This document shows positions 33,879 through 41,809 of a DNA stretch of 64,000 bases, in pieces (the stretch's first letter is position 1; the number at the start of each line of letters is the position of its first letter). A model generated the notes under the pieces. It ran no database searches, was not told the DNA's origin, and worked only from the letters and a program-made list of their open reading frames with translations. Origin of the DNA: Leekyejoonella antrihumi (lineage in GTDB: Bacteria; Actinomycetota; Actinomycetes; Actinomycetales; Dermatophilaceae); contig NZ_VCQV01000011.1 in assembly GCF_007845645.1 (NCBI RefSeq), positions 1 through 64,000 of the forward strand, read 5' to 3'. Made by a program: the position numbers and the translations under genes.

Positions 33879-35134
33879 TGTGCGGTGGCCACCTTTTCGG
33901 CCATCCGGGACAGCGGGTCCTGCAGACCCTGCACGGACTTGCTCAACATGGGGGCATCGGCCTGCCGCAGCTCCGGCGTCCACGCGACCAGTCCGCCCGG
34001 TTTGCTCGGATCGCGATACTTGTCGAGCAGCCTCTCGACGACCTTGAACTGCGCGGTGACGGTCTTCGTCAGCGTGGGATCGATCTCGGTCAGTCCGGGC
34101 TTCAGGAAGGCGAACGCCTGCTGGGCTCCTTCGACGTTGGCTTCGAAGTCCACCAGGTCGAGGTGGCTGAAGGCTTCCTCCTCGCCCTTGATCTTGGTGG
34201 TCTGGACCTCCTCGAGCAGGCCGGCGGCCCCGTTGGCCAGGTCCTCGGGCTTGTAGGTCAGCCCCTCGGACAGCTTCCCCAGCGTCTTGACGTCGGTCTG
34301 CAGCGCGGCCGCCTGCTTCTTGGTGCCTGCGGTGATCTTCCCGTTCTTCCACAGGTCTCGCTCGATCGCATGGAACCCGTGCCAGCCGACCTCGGGGTCG
34401 AGGTTGGACCCTCGCATGTCGATCAGGTAGTCGAGGTTGCCCTTGTTGCTCGTCGGGTCGGACCCGGGCAGCACGAAGCCGTCGACGTCGGACTCGATCT
34501 TCTCGTAGAACGGCCGGGCGAGGGCGTATTTCGCCTTGGCGTCCGCCACGTTGCCGCTGTCTACAGCCTTCTTGAGGGTGGTCACGGCGGTGCCCATGTC
34601 ACCGATGACGCCGGCGACGTAGACGCCGTAGCCGCTCGTGCCCTTCGCGAGCACCGCCTGCACCGACCCGGCCGTAGGACCGGTTGCCTGACCCGTGACG
34701 GAGAAGTCCTGCATGGCCTGCTTCGCGCCGGGGCAGTACACCTGATACGTGCCGCCGGTCAGCGTGGCGGTGAACTTCACCGGTGCCAGCCCGGGCGCCA
34801 GGTTCTCCTTCTCGCCGATGATTCGCTGGTTGCTCTGCAGCTCCACCTCGGTGATGGCGGTCGCGCTCTTGTTGATGACGGTGAAGGTGACCGCACCGGC
34901 CTTGGCACTCGGGTGGTCGATCTCGCAGGTGTCTGCGTCGCCATCGTTCGTCAGGGTGATGTTGACCTGGGAAGCGCCCTGGCTGACGGGGGCCGCACCC
35001 GAGGCGGTCGCTCCTGCTGTAGTCGATGATGAGTCGTTCGGGGATCCGCCGCCGCAGGCGGTGAGCGCGAGGCCGGCGGCAAGAGTGACGGTGCAGGCGA
35101 CGGTGCTGCGTCGTGGGCTAAGGGACACGGACAT
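33875..35134 (-). CDS. efeO: Iron uptake lipoprotein EfeO
   Basis: About 419 residues from ATG 35134, preceded by AAAGGAG. The lipobox LTAC (Cys27) anchors it in the membrane. Residues about 50-150 form a cupredoxin-like domain with DTCEIDHPSA and VYCPGAKQAM, whose Cys/Met could bind metal. The C-terminal M75 domain carries the HXXE motif in GWHGFHAIERDLW. It passes Fe3+ to EfeU. Its start overlaps the end of efeU by 17 nt and its stop overlaps efeB. Confidence 0.94.
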   Translation of the reverse strand: MSVSLSPRRSTVACTVTLAAGLALTACGGGSPNDSSSTTAGATASGAAPVSQGASQVNITLTNDGDADTCEIDHPSAKAGAVTFTVINKSATAITEVELQSNQRIIGEKENLAPGLAPVKFTATLTGGTYQVYCPGAKQAMQDFSVTGQATGPTAGSVQAVLAKGTSGYGVYVAGVIGDMGTAVTTLKKAVDSGNVADAKAKYALARPFYEKIESDVDGFVLPGSDPTSNKGNLDYLIDMRGSNLDPEVGWHGFHAIERDLWKNGKITAGTKKQAAALQTDVKTLGKLSEGLTYKPEDLANGAAGLLEEVQTTKIKGEEEAFSHLDLVDFEANVEGAQQAFAFLKPGLTEIDPTLTKTVTAQFKVVERLLDKYRDPSKPGGLVAWTPELRQADAPMLSKSVQGLQDPLSRMAEKVATAQ

Positions 35135-36710
35135 TGCTCCTTTGAGTGGTGGGTTCGGCTGGGGCAGTGGCCGAAGCGATGCGCAGCCGGCGACGGTCAC
35201 GACCGGCCAGCAGCAGCAGAACGGCGGCAGCGATCAGCAGCCCGGCCGGAAGGACACGACGCCAGAGATGGGCCTCATCGCTGTCTGCGGCCAGCTCGAT
35301 CACCGCGCTGGCTGCCCCTGCGACGTATGCCGGACCGACCGACCAGGCTCCGTCGGTCACCGTCGTCCCGCCGATCGTCGTGCCGGCCGGCATGGTCACG
35401 GTCCGTGAGGTGGGCAAACCGCCACCGGTGAGCTCGGCCACGGCCAGGTCCTGGGCGGAACCGTCGATGACCAGGCCGTGCGCGGTCCACACCTGCCCGC
35501 GGCCGGCGCGGGTCCACGCCACGTCATACGGGCCGGGGCTGCGCTGGACACTGATGCCCACCGGGACCCGCCCGCCGTTGGCGGCAACGAGCTCCGCCAG
35601 GGTGAGCTTCTCCGGCAGGTCGGCCATGGCGCCGGCGGCGGGAAGTGTGTAGTGGGTTGCCGCGACGCCCGCATGGTGGTCGGCCGTGCCGTGCGTGAGG
35701 GCGACGCGCTGGGTGCCACGGGGCAGCGAGAGCACGAGGGTGGACCCCTCGAGGCTGGCCGTGCCGGTTCGATTCTGGTCGGAGCCGACGAGGGTCGCCT
35801 TCGCCGGCGTGTTCAGTGCCGCGCCTGGGACGGCGATGGCCAGTGCGCCGGCGGCAACGACCGCAACGCCGGCGGCGACCGCCTTGATGCGGATGGAGGC
35901 CGACGCGCCGGGGCGATGCGTGGCGGGCCAGAAGAGGATCAGCGCCATCGGCACGAGGTAGGCGCACCAGCCGATGACCTCGATGACGCGCGGGTCGGAC
36001 GGGATCCCGAGGACACCGGTGAACAGAGCGCTTCGGACGGAACCGCCGGGCGCCAGCCAGGACAGATCCGCCGTGCGCTGCCGGCCGGCATTCAGCCAGC
36101 CTGCCTCGTGCGCGGTGCGCAGTGCGCTCACGACGAGTCCGGCCGCGACGAGGATCAAGAACACGCTGGTGCCCTTGAAGAATCTGCCGAGGTTTATGCT
36201 GATGCCGCCGGAGTACAGACCGATGCCGATCCCGATCGCCGCGAGGATGCCGAGGGTGGCACCGCTGGCGGCAACCGCCATGTTGCCTGCCGCCTGGAAG
36301 GTCGCGAGCAGGAAGACCGCGGTCTCGAAGCCTTCCTTCAGCACCGCGAGGAAGGCCATGGTCGCCAATGCCTTCGAGGTGCCGTCCCCGAGCGCGCTCT
36401 GTGCCGACGACTCCAGATTCTTCTTCATGAATCGCGCATGGGTCGCCATCCACAGGACCATCCCGGTCACGAAGACGATGGCAACGACGCCGATCACCGT
36501 CTCCATCCCTTCCTGGGCGGACTGGGGGAGACTGCCTTCGACGATCTCGAGGAGCAGGCCCACGGCGATGCTGAGGGCGACGGCGACGGCGACGCCGATC
36601 CACATGGGCAGCAGCGGCTTGTTGTTCTTGCGCAGGAACGCGGCGATGATGCCGACGATGAGTGCGGCTTCCAGCCCTTCGCGCAGGCCGATGACGAAGG
36701 TTGCCAGCAT
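35118..36710 (-). CDS. efeU: Ferrous/ferric iron permease EfeU (FTR1 family) with long C-terminal extension
   Basis: 530 residues, well over the 270-290 of a basic EfeU. Residues 1-285 are the FTR1-like seven-helix permease with the iron-binding motif LREGLEAAL (R10-E14) and a second, KEGFE rather than REXXE, near residue 130. After about residue 300 comes a membrane helix and a roughly 170-residue Gly/Thr/Ala-rich beta-type region that should lie outside the cell, then another helix (RRVLPAGLLIAAAVLLLLAG) and a basic tail. The extra region may help receive iron from EfeO or EfeB; this is inference. Two DtxR/IdeR-like boxes lie just upstream of its start. Confidence 0.92.
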   Translation of the reverse strand: MLATFVIGLREGLEAALIVGIIAAFLRKNNKPLLPMWIGVAVAVALSIAVGLLLEIVEGSLPQSAQEGMETVIGVVAIVFVTGMVLWMATHARFMKKNLESSAQSALGDGTSKALATMAFLAVLKEGFETAVFLLATFQAAGNMAVAASGATLGILAAIGIGIGLYSGGISINLGRFFKGTSVFLILVAAGLVVSALRTAHEAGWLNAGRQRTADLSWLAPGGSVRSALFTGVLGIPSDPRVIEVIGWCAYLVPMALILFWPATHRPGASASIRIKAVAAGVAVVAAGALAIAVPGAALNTPAKATLVGSDQNRTGTASLEGSTLVLSLPRGTQRVALTHGTADHHAGVAATHYTLPAAGAMADLPEKLTLAELVAANGGRVPVGISVQRSPGPYDVAWTRAGRGQVWTAHGLVIDGSAQDLAVAELTGGGLPTSRTVTMPAGTTIGGTTVTDGAWSVGPAYVAGAASAVIELAADSDEAHLWRRVLPAGLLIAAAVLLLLAGRDRRRLRIASATAPAEPTTQRSNVRVP

Positions 36711-36735
36711 CTCGAGACCACCATCACTCGCGGGT

Positions 36736-36774
36736 TGAGGTAAGGCTATCCATTAATTGGTTAGGCTTACCTAT
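36736..36774. promoter_or_regulatory. Two DtxR/IdeR-type iron boxes before efeU
   Basis: The 19-mers at 36736-36754 and 36756-36774 match the IdeR/DtxR consensus TTAGGTTAGSCTAACCTAA at 13 and 15 of 19 positions by my count. The second contains GGTTAGGCTTACCTA. They start 26 bp from the efeU ATG, so iron-replete repression of efeUOB is expected. They also lie 127-165 bp before lysA. Confidence 0.82.
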
Positions 36775-36900
36775 GTCACAGGCACGATACGACCGATGCG
36801 TCGAACCTGTCCACCCGGGTTGTGCACGCGCGGCGGGGGGCACCGTCCCGTGAGTGGACAATGGCGACATGCAGTCCCAGAAATCGGTACGTTGCCCTCG

Positions 36901-38262
36901 ATGAGTGCGCGCGAAGACCTCCACGCCATCCGGTCGATCTTCCCCAGCCACGCCTCCTGGGATCCAGGCGGTGCGATGGCCCTGGCCGGGCTGCCGCTCG
37001 CCGACGTCGCCGCGCGGTGGGGCACCCCTGCCTACCTGCTGGACGAGGACGACATCCGAGCCCGGGCGCGGGCCTTCCGGCAGGAGTTCGGTCGGGCGTT
37101 CCGCGCGATCGGCGCGGACGCGGACGTGTACTACGCGGGCAAGGCCTTTCTCTGCACGGCGATGGTGCGGTTGCTGCAGGACGAGGGGCTGCGACTGGAC
37201 GTGTGCAGCGGGGGCGAACTCGCGGTCGCTCGGCGCGCCGGCTTCCCCGGCGAGCAGATCGGCCTGCACGGCAACAACAAGTCCATGGCCGAGATAGAGG
37301 CCGCGATCGCCTACGGGGTGGGCCGGATCGTCGTGGACTCCTTCGAGGAGATCGAGCGCGTCGCCGCGGTCGCTCGCCGGGCGGCCGTGGTGGCGCCGGT
37401 GATGATCCGGGTGAAGACGGGTGTCGAGGCCCATACGCACGAGTTCATTGCCACGGCCCATGAAGATCAGAAGTTTGGCCTGAGCTTGACCGAAGGCGAG
37501 GTCGCGGAGGCCGCCGCGATGGTGCTGCGTCACTCGGATGCCTTGTCACTGCTCGGTTTTCACTCGCATATCGGCAGTCAGATCTTCGAGTCGAGCGGGT
37601 TCGCGGTCGCTGCCCAGCGCCTGATCGGCGCCCAGCTCGAGGTGGCGCGTCAGCACGGAGTGACCCTGCCCGAGCTGGACCTCGGCGGTGGCTTCGGCAT
37701 TGCCTACGTCGCGACCGATACGCCGTTGTCGCCGCGAGACATGGCCGATCAGCTGGCCGAGGTCGTCGTCGCCGCCTGCCGCGAGGCGGGTATGCCGGTG
37801 CCGCGGGTGTCGATCGAACCGGGTCGGGCGATCGTGGGACCGGCCGGCGCCACGCTCTACGAAGTGGGCACCGTCAAACCGGTGGTGGCCGCCGACGAGG
37901 AGCTGCGGACGTATGTCTCGGTCGACGGCGGGATGAGTGACAACGTGCGCCCCGCGCTCTACGGCGCGGACTACACCTGCCTGCTTGCAGGTCGCGAGGG
38001 CAGCGATGAGCAGATGCGGGCGAGGGTGGTCGGCAAGCACTGCGAAAGTGGCGACATCGTGGTGAACGACGGCCGGCTCCCCGCCGACACGCGGCCCGGC
38101 GACCTGCTCGCGGTGGCCGCCACCGGCGCCTACTGTCGGTCGCTGGCCAGCCAGTACAACCACGTGCCACGTCCGCCGGTGCTCGCCGTGCGAGCCGGCG
38201 AGGTCACTGTGTGGCTGCGCCGCGAGACCATTGACGACCTGCTTGCACTGGAAGGTGAATGA
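36901..38262 (+). CDS. lysA: Diaminopimelate decarboxylase
   Basis: 453 residues. It makes L-lysine from meso-diaminopimelate, the last step of lysine synthesis. It is a PLP enzyme of alanine-racemase fold type III: the PLP Lys is Lys81 (YYAGKAF), followed by LDVCSGGEL, GFHSHIGSQIF, the glycine-rich GGGFGIAY and SIEPGRAIVGPAG. The active-site Cys sits in KHCESGD. ATG 36901 gives the family N-terminus; the frame upstream overlaps the iron boxes. It heads a lysA-hom-thrC-thrB run typical of actinobacteria, with hom starting 1 nt after its stop. Confidence 0.96.
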   Translation: MSAREDLHAIRSIFPSHASWDPGGAMALAGLPLADVAARWGTPAYLLDEDDIRARARAFRQEFGRAFRAIGADADVYYAGKAFLCTAMVRLLQDEGLRLDVCSGGELAVARRAGFPGEQIGLHGNNKSMAEIEAAIAYGVGRIVVDSFEEIERVAAVARRAAVVAPVMIRVKTGVEAHTHEFIATAHEDQKFGLSLTEGEVAEAAAMVLRHSDALSLLGFHSHIGSQIFESSGFAVAAQRLIGAQLEVARQHGVTLPELDLGGGFGIAYVATDTPLSPRDMADQLAEVVVAACREAGMPVPRVSIEPGRAIVGPAGATLYEVGTVKPVVAADEELRTYVSVDGGMSDNVRPALYGADYTCLLAGREGSDEQMRARVVGKHCESGDIVVNDGRLPADTRPGDLLAVAATGAYCRSLASQYNHVPRPPVLAVRAGEVTVWLRRETIDDLLALEGE

Positions 38263-38263
38263 G

Positions 38264-39568
38264 GTGACCACTTCCTTGCGCGTTGCGCTTCTCGGCTGCG
38301 GTGTCGTGGGCAGCGCGGTGGCCGCACGGCTGCAGCAGCACCGCGATGACTTCACGGCGCGTGTCGGCGCTCCGCTCGACATCGTCGGGGTAGCGGTGCG
38401 CGACCTCGACCGCCCGCGTCCGGAGAGCGGACTGGACCCATCCCTGTTCACCACGGATGCCGAAGAGCTCGTCACCCGTGCCGACCTGGTCGTCGAACTG
38501 ATGGGCGGTATCGAGCCGGCCCGGGGGCTGCTGCGACGCGCCATGGAACACGGAGCGAGTGTCGTCACGGCGAACAAGGCACTGCTCGGTGAGGACGGCC
38601 CGGAGCTCTACGAGGTCGCGGAGAAGCAGGACGTCGACCTCTACTATGAGGCGGCAGTCGCCGGCGCGGTCCCACTGGTGCGACCCCTGCGCGAGTCGCT
38701 GGCCGGTGACACCGTGCACCGCGTCATGGGCATTGTCAACGGCACCACCAACTTCATCCTCGACAAGATGGATCGCACGGGGGCGGACCTGGAGTCCACG
38801 CTCAAGGAGGCCCAGGAGCTCGGCTATGCCGAGGCGGATCCCACGGCTGACGTGGAGGGCCTGGATGCCCGGGCCAAGGCGGCGATCATCGCGTCCATCG
38901 CGTTCCACACCCGGGTCCGTACGCCCGACGTCTACTGCGAGGGCATCATGGGGGTCACCCCGGACGATATCCGCGCGGCTCGCAAGATCGGTTGTGTCAT
39001 CAAGCTGCTCGCCATCTGCGAGCGGACGGCCGACCCCCGTGGTGCGCTGGGTGTGAATGTGCGGGTGCACCCCGCGCTGGTGCCGAGGACTCACCCGCTC
39101 GCCACCGTCCACGACGCGTTCAACGCCGTGTTCGTCGAGGCCGAGCTGGCCGGCGAGCTGATGTTCTACGGTCAGGGTGCCGGCGGGGTTCCGACCTCCT
39201 CGGCCGTCCTCGGGGATCTCGTGCAGGCGGCCCGTCACAAGGTCCGCGGTGGGCGCGGGCCGGGGGAGTCGGCCTACCTCGCGCTCGACGTGCACGGCAT
39301 CGGCTCGGCGACGACCGGGTACTTCATCCGCATGGACGTCCAGGACCGCCCGGGTGTGCTGGGCCAGGTGGCCGGCGTGATCGCCGCGCAGGGTGTCTCG
39401 ATCGAGAGCATCCGCCAGGGGTTGAAGCGCTCGGAGGGCGGGCTCGCTACTCTGCACCTGGTGACGCATCCGGCCACCGACGCGGCTCTGGCACGCACGG
39501 TCGATCGCCTGCGGGCACATGAGGATGTCGCATCCGTGGCGTCCGTTCTTCGGGTGGAAGGTCTCTGA
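38264..39568 (+). CDS. hom: Homoserine dehydrogenase
   Basis: About 434 residues from GTG 38264, preceded by GGAAGG 8 nt upstream. It reduces aspartate semialdehyde to homoserine with NAD(P)H. The Rossmann motif is ALLGCGVVGSAVA; the catalytic domain has VMGIVNGTTNFIL and GYAEADPTADVEG. A C-terminal ACT domain (DRPGVLGQVAGVIAAQGVSI) allows feedback control by threonine, as known for this class. thrC follows 3 nt after the stop. Confidence 0.96.
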   Translation: MTTSLRVALLGCGVVGSAVAARLQQHRDDFTARVGAPLDIVGVAVRDLDRPRPESGLDPSLFTTDAEELVTRADLVVELMGGIEPARGLLRRAMEHGASVVTANKALLGEDGPELYEVAEKQDVDLYYEAAVAGAVPLVRPLRESLAGDTVHRVMGIVNGTTNFILDKMDRTGADLESTLKEAQELGYAEADPTADVEGLDARAKAAIIASIAFHTRVRTPDVYCEGIMGVTPDDIRAARKIGCVIKLLAICERTADPRGALGVNVRVHPALVPRTHPLATVHDAFNAVFVEAELAGELMFYGQGAGGVPTSSAVLGDLVQAARHKVRGGRGPGESAYLALDVHGIGSATTGYFIRMDVQDRPGVLGQVAGVIAAQGVSIESIRQGLKRSEGGLATLHLVTHPATDAALARTVDRLRAHEDVASVASVLRVEGL

Positions 39569-39571
39569 CCA

Positions 39572-40657
39572 ATGGCTCACCAGTGGCGCGGCGTGATCCG
39601 CGAGTACGCCGATCGGCTGCCGATGCTGGACGGTGCTCCCGTCATCACACTGTGTGAGGGGGGCACGCCGTTGATCCCGGCCGAGCGGCTCAGCGAGCGG
39701 GTGGGTGCCTCCGTGCACGTGAAGTACGAGGGTCTGAATCCCACCGGGTCGTTCAAGGACCGCGGCATGACCACGGCGATCTCGATGGCGGCGAAGGCCG
39801 GCGCGAAGGCCGTCATCTGTGCCTCGACCGGCAACACGAGCGCATCGGCGGCGGCATACGCCACCAAGGCGGGTATGACGTGTGGCGTGCTGGTCCCGGC
39901 CGGCAAGATCGCGATGGGCAAGCTGAGCCAGGCGATCGCCCATGGCGCCACGCTGCTGCAGGTCGACGGCAACTTCGACGACTGCCTGACGCTCGCGCGC
40001 AAGCTGGCCGAGTCCTACCCCGTCGAACTGGTCAACTCGGTCAACCCCGCGCGGATCGAAGGGCAGAAGACCGCCTCGTTCGAGATCATCGACGCACTGG
40101 GTGACGCGCCGGACATCCACTGCCTCCCGGTCGGCAACGCCGGCAACATCACGGCGTACTGGAGGGGCTACCGCGAGGCGGCGCAGACCGGGGAACAGCC
40201 GGCCCTGTCGACGAAAACCCCTCGGATGTGGGGCTTTCAGGCCGAGGGGGCTGCGCCGATCGTCAAGGGATTCCCGATCGACCACCCCGAGACCATCGCG
40301 ACGGCGATCCGCATCGGCAATCCGGCATCGTGGCGGCAGGCGGAGCAGGCGCGAGACGACTCCGGCGGCCTGATCGATTCAGTGACCGACGACCAGATCC
40401 TCGATGCGCATCGGCTGCTGTCGAGCACGGAGGGCATCTTCGTCGAGCCCGGGTCGGCGGCCAGTATTGCGGGCCTGCTGATGATGCACGAGCGTGGCGA
40501 GATCCCCTCCGGCGCAACCATCGTCTGCACGGTGACCGGGCACGGGCTGAAGGACCCGGACTGGGCGTTGAAGGCCGCAGACGGGTCGGCGCTTGAACCG
40601 GCGAAGATCAGTGTCGACGCGGTGTCAGCCGCGCGTGAGCTTGGCCTGGTGGACTGA
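39572..40657 (+). CDS. thrC: Threonine synthase
   Basis: 361 residues, the short actinobacterial type. This PLP enzyme converts O-phosphohomoserine to threonine. The PLP Lys is Lys62 in [11 protein letters not shown]. The phosphate-binding region has [14 protein letters not shown], and [13 protein letters not shown] is the second glycine-rich loop. The C-terminus contains [12 protein letters not shown]. It lies between hom and thrB, with 5 nt before thrB, so all threonine genes share one transcript. Confidence 0.97.
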   Translation: MAHQWRGVIREYADRLPMLDGAPVITLCEGGTPLIPAERLSERVGASVHVKYEGLNPTGSFKDRGMTTAISMAAKAGAKAVICASTGNTSASAAAYATKAGMTCGVLVPAGKIAMGKLSQAIAHGATLLQVDGNFDDCLTLARKLAESYPVELVNSVNPARIEGQKTASFEIIDALGDAPDIHCLPVGNAGNITAYWRGYREAAQTGEQPALSTKTPRMWGFQAEGAAPIVKGFPIDHPETIATAIRIGNPASWRQAEQARDDSGGLIDSVTDDQILDAHRLLSSTEGIFVEPGSAASIAGLLMMHERGEIPSGATIVCTVTGHGLKDPDWALKAADGSALEPAKISVDAVSAARELGLVD

Positions 40658-40662
40658 GAGCC

Positions 40663-41604
40663 GTGCAGCTGCAGCCTTTTTCGGTGGGTGACTCGGTCAC
40701 GGTCCGCACCCCGGCCAGCACGGCCAACCTGGGGCCGGGCTTCGACTCGATCGGCCTTGCCCTCGGCCTGATCGATGAGGTCGTGGCGACCGTCGAGCCC
40801 GATGGGCTGACGATCACCGTCGCAGGTCACGGTGACTCGACTGTGCCGCTCGACGAGGGCCATCTGATCTGGCAGTCGATGTGCGCGATGTGGGAACGCC
40901 TCGAGGTGGACGCGCCCGCGGGTCTGCGGCTGGACTGCCGCAATGCCGTGCCGCACTCGCGTGGCCTCGGGTCATCCGCCACGGCGATCGTGGCGGGGGC
41001 CGGGTCGGCGCTCGCGCTCGCGGGAGTTGATCTGTCCGCACCGGAAGCGCTGACCCTGGTCAATGACGTTGCCGGTGACATCGAGGGCCACCCGGACAAC
41101 GCGTCGGCGAGCGTGTATGGCGGGCTGACGCTCTCCTGGCGCGACGACGAGCGGGCCGGCTGGCGCACGGTCCGGCCGCCGCTGCACCCCGACATCGTGC
41201 CGGTCGTCCTGGTGCCGGATGCCACCTTGTCCACCGACAAGGCGAGGTCGGCCCTCGCGGCCACGCTGCCACTGCGGGATGCGGCGAGCACCGCAGGTCG
41301 GGCCGCGCTGCTGATCGAGGCGATGACCAGGCGGCCGGACCTGTTGTTGCCGGCGACCCGCGAGTGGTTGCATCAAGAGGCGCGCCGCCCGGCCTACGCC
41401 CCGAGCATGGCACTGGTCGATCGACTGCGGGCGGACGGTCTGGCAGCCGTGATCTCCGGCGCCGGGCCCACCGTCCTGGTGCTCGCTGCAGTCCGTGACG
41501 TGCCGCGTATCACCGCTCCCGACGCCGGGTGGCAGATCCTGACACCGGGTGTTCCCGACACGGGTATCCGGGCCGTGTCGCACTCGGGCGCCTCGAAGGT
41601 GTAG
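40663..41604 (+). CDS. thrB: Homoserine kinase
   Basis: 313 residues, GHMP kinase family, phosphorylating homoserine with ATP. VRTPASTANLGPGFDSIGLAL is the N-terminal signature and NAVPHSRGLGSSATAIVAGA is the ATP-binding loop. GHPDNASASVYGGL lines the substrate site and VISGAGPTVLVLA is the third GHMP motif. Translation from GTG 40663. Last gene of the lysine/threonine operon; a 205-bp gap to rho follows. Confidence 0.96.
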   Translation: MQLQPFSVGDSVTVRTPASTANLGPGFDSIGLALGLIDEVVATVEPDGLTITVAGHGDSTVPLDEGHLIWQSMCAMWERLEVDAPAGLRLDCRNAVPHSRGLGSSATAIVAGAGSALALAGVDLSAPEALTLVNDVAGDIEGHPDNASASVYGGLTLSWRDDERAGWRTVRPPLHPDIVPVVLVPDATLSTDKARSALAATLPLRDAASTAGRAALLIEAMTRRPDLLLPATREWLHQEARRPAYAPSMALVDRLRADGLAAVISGAGPTVLVLAAVRDVPRITAPDAGWQILTPGVPDTGIRAVSHSGASKV

Positions 41605-41809
41605 ATTGCTAGATGCATCACACGCCTGGATGTCGCTTCACGTGCGATCCGGACAGGGCGGATGCACCACCTCACTTGTGTTTGGGCCATTGCGGCATAT
41701 CGAATTGCACGTGCACCGGTGAGGGCACAGCCAAGATCTGAACTTGGTCTGTCCATAGCCCCAGACAATCGGCACGAGGCCGGTTCATGACGAGGGGGAA
41801 GGAACCTTC

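Noticed and set aside
38204-40285. 693-codon minus-strand ORF opposite hom and thrC
   Set aside because: Shadow ORF; the sense strand encodes full-length conserved enzymes with catalytic motifs.
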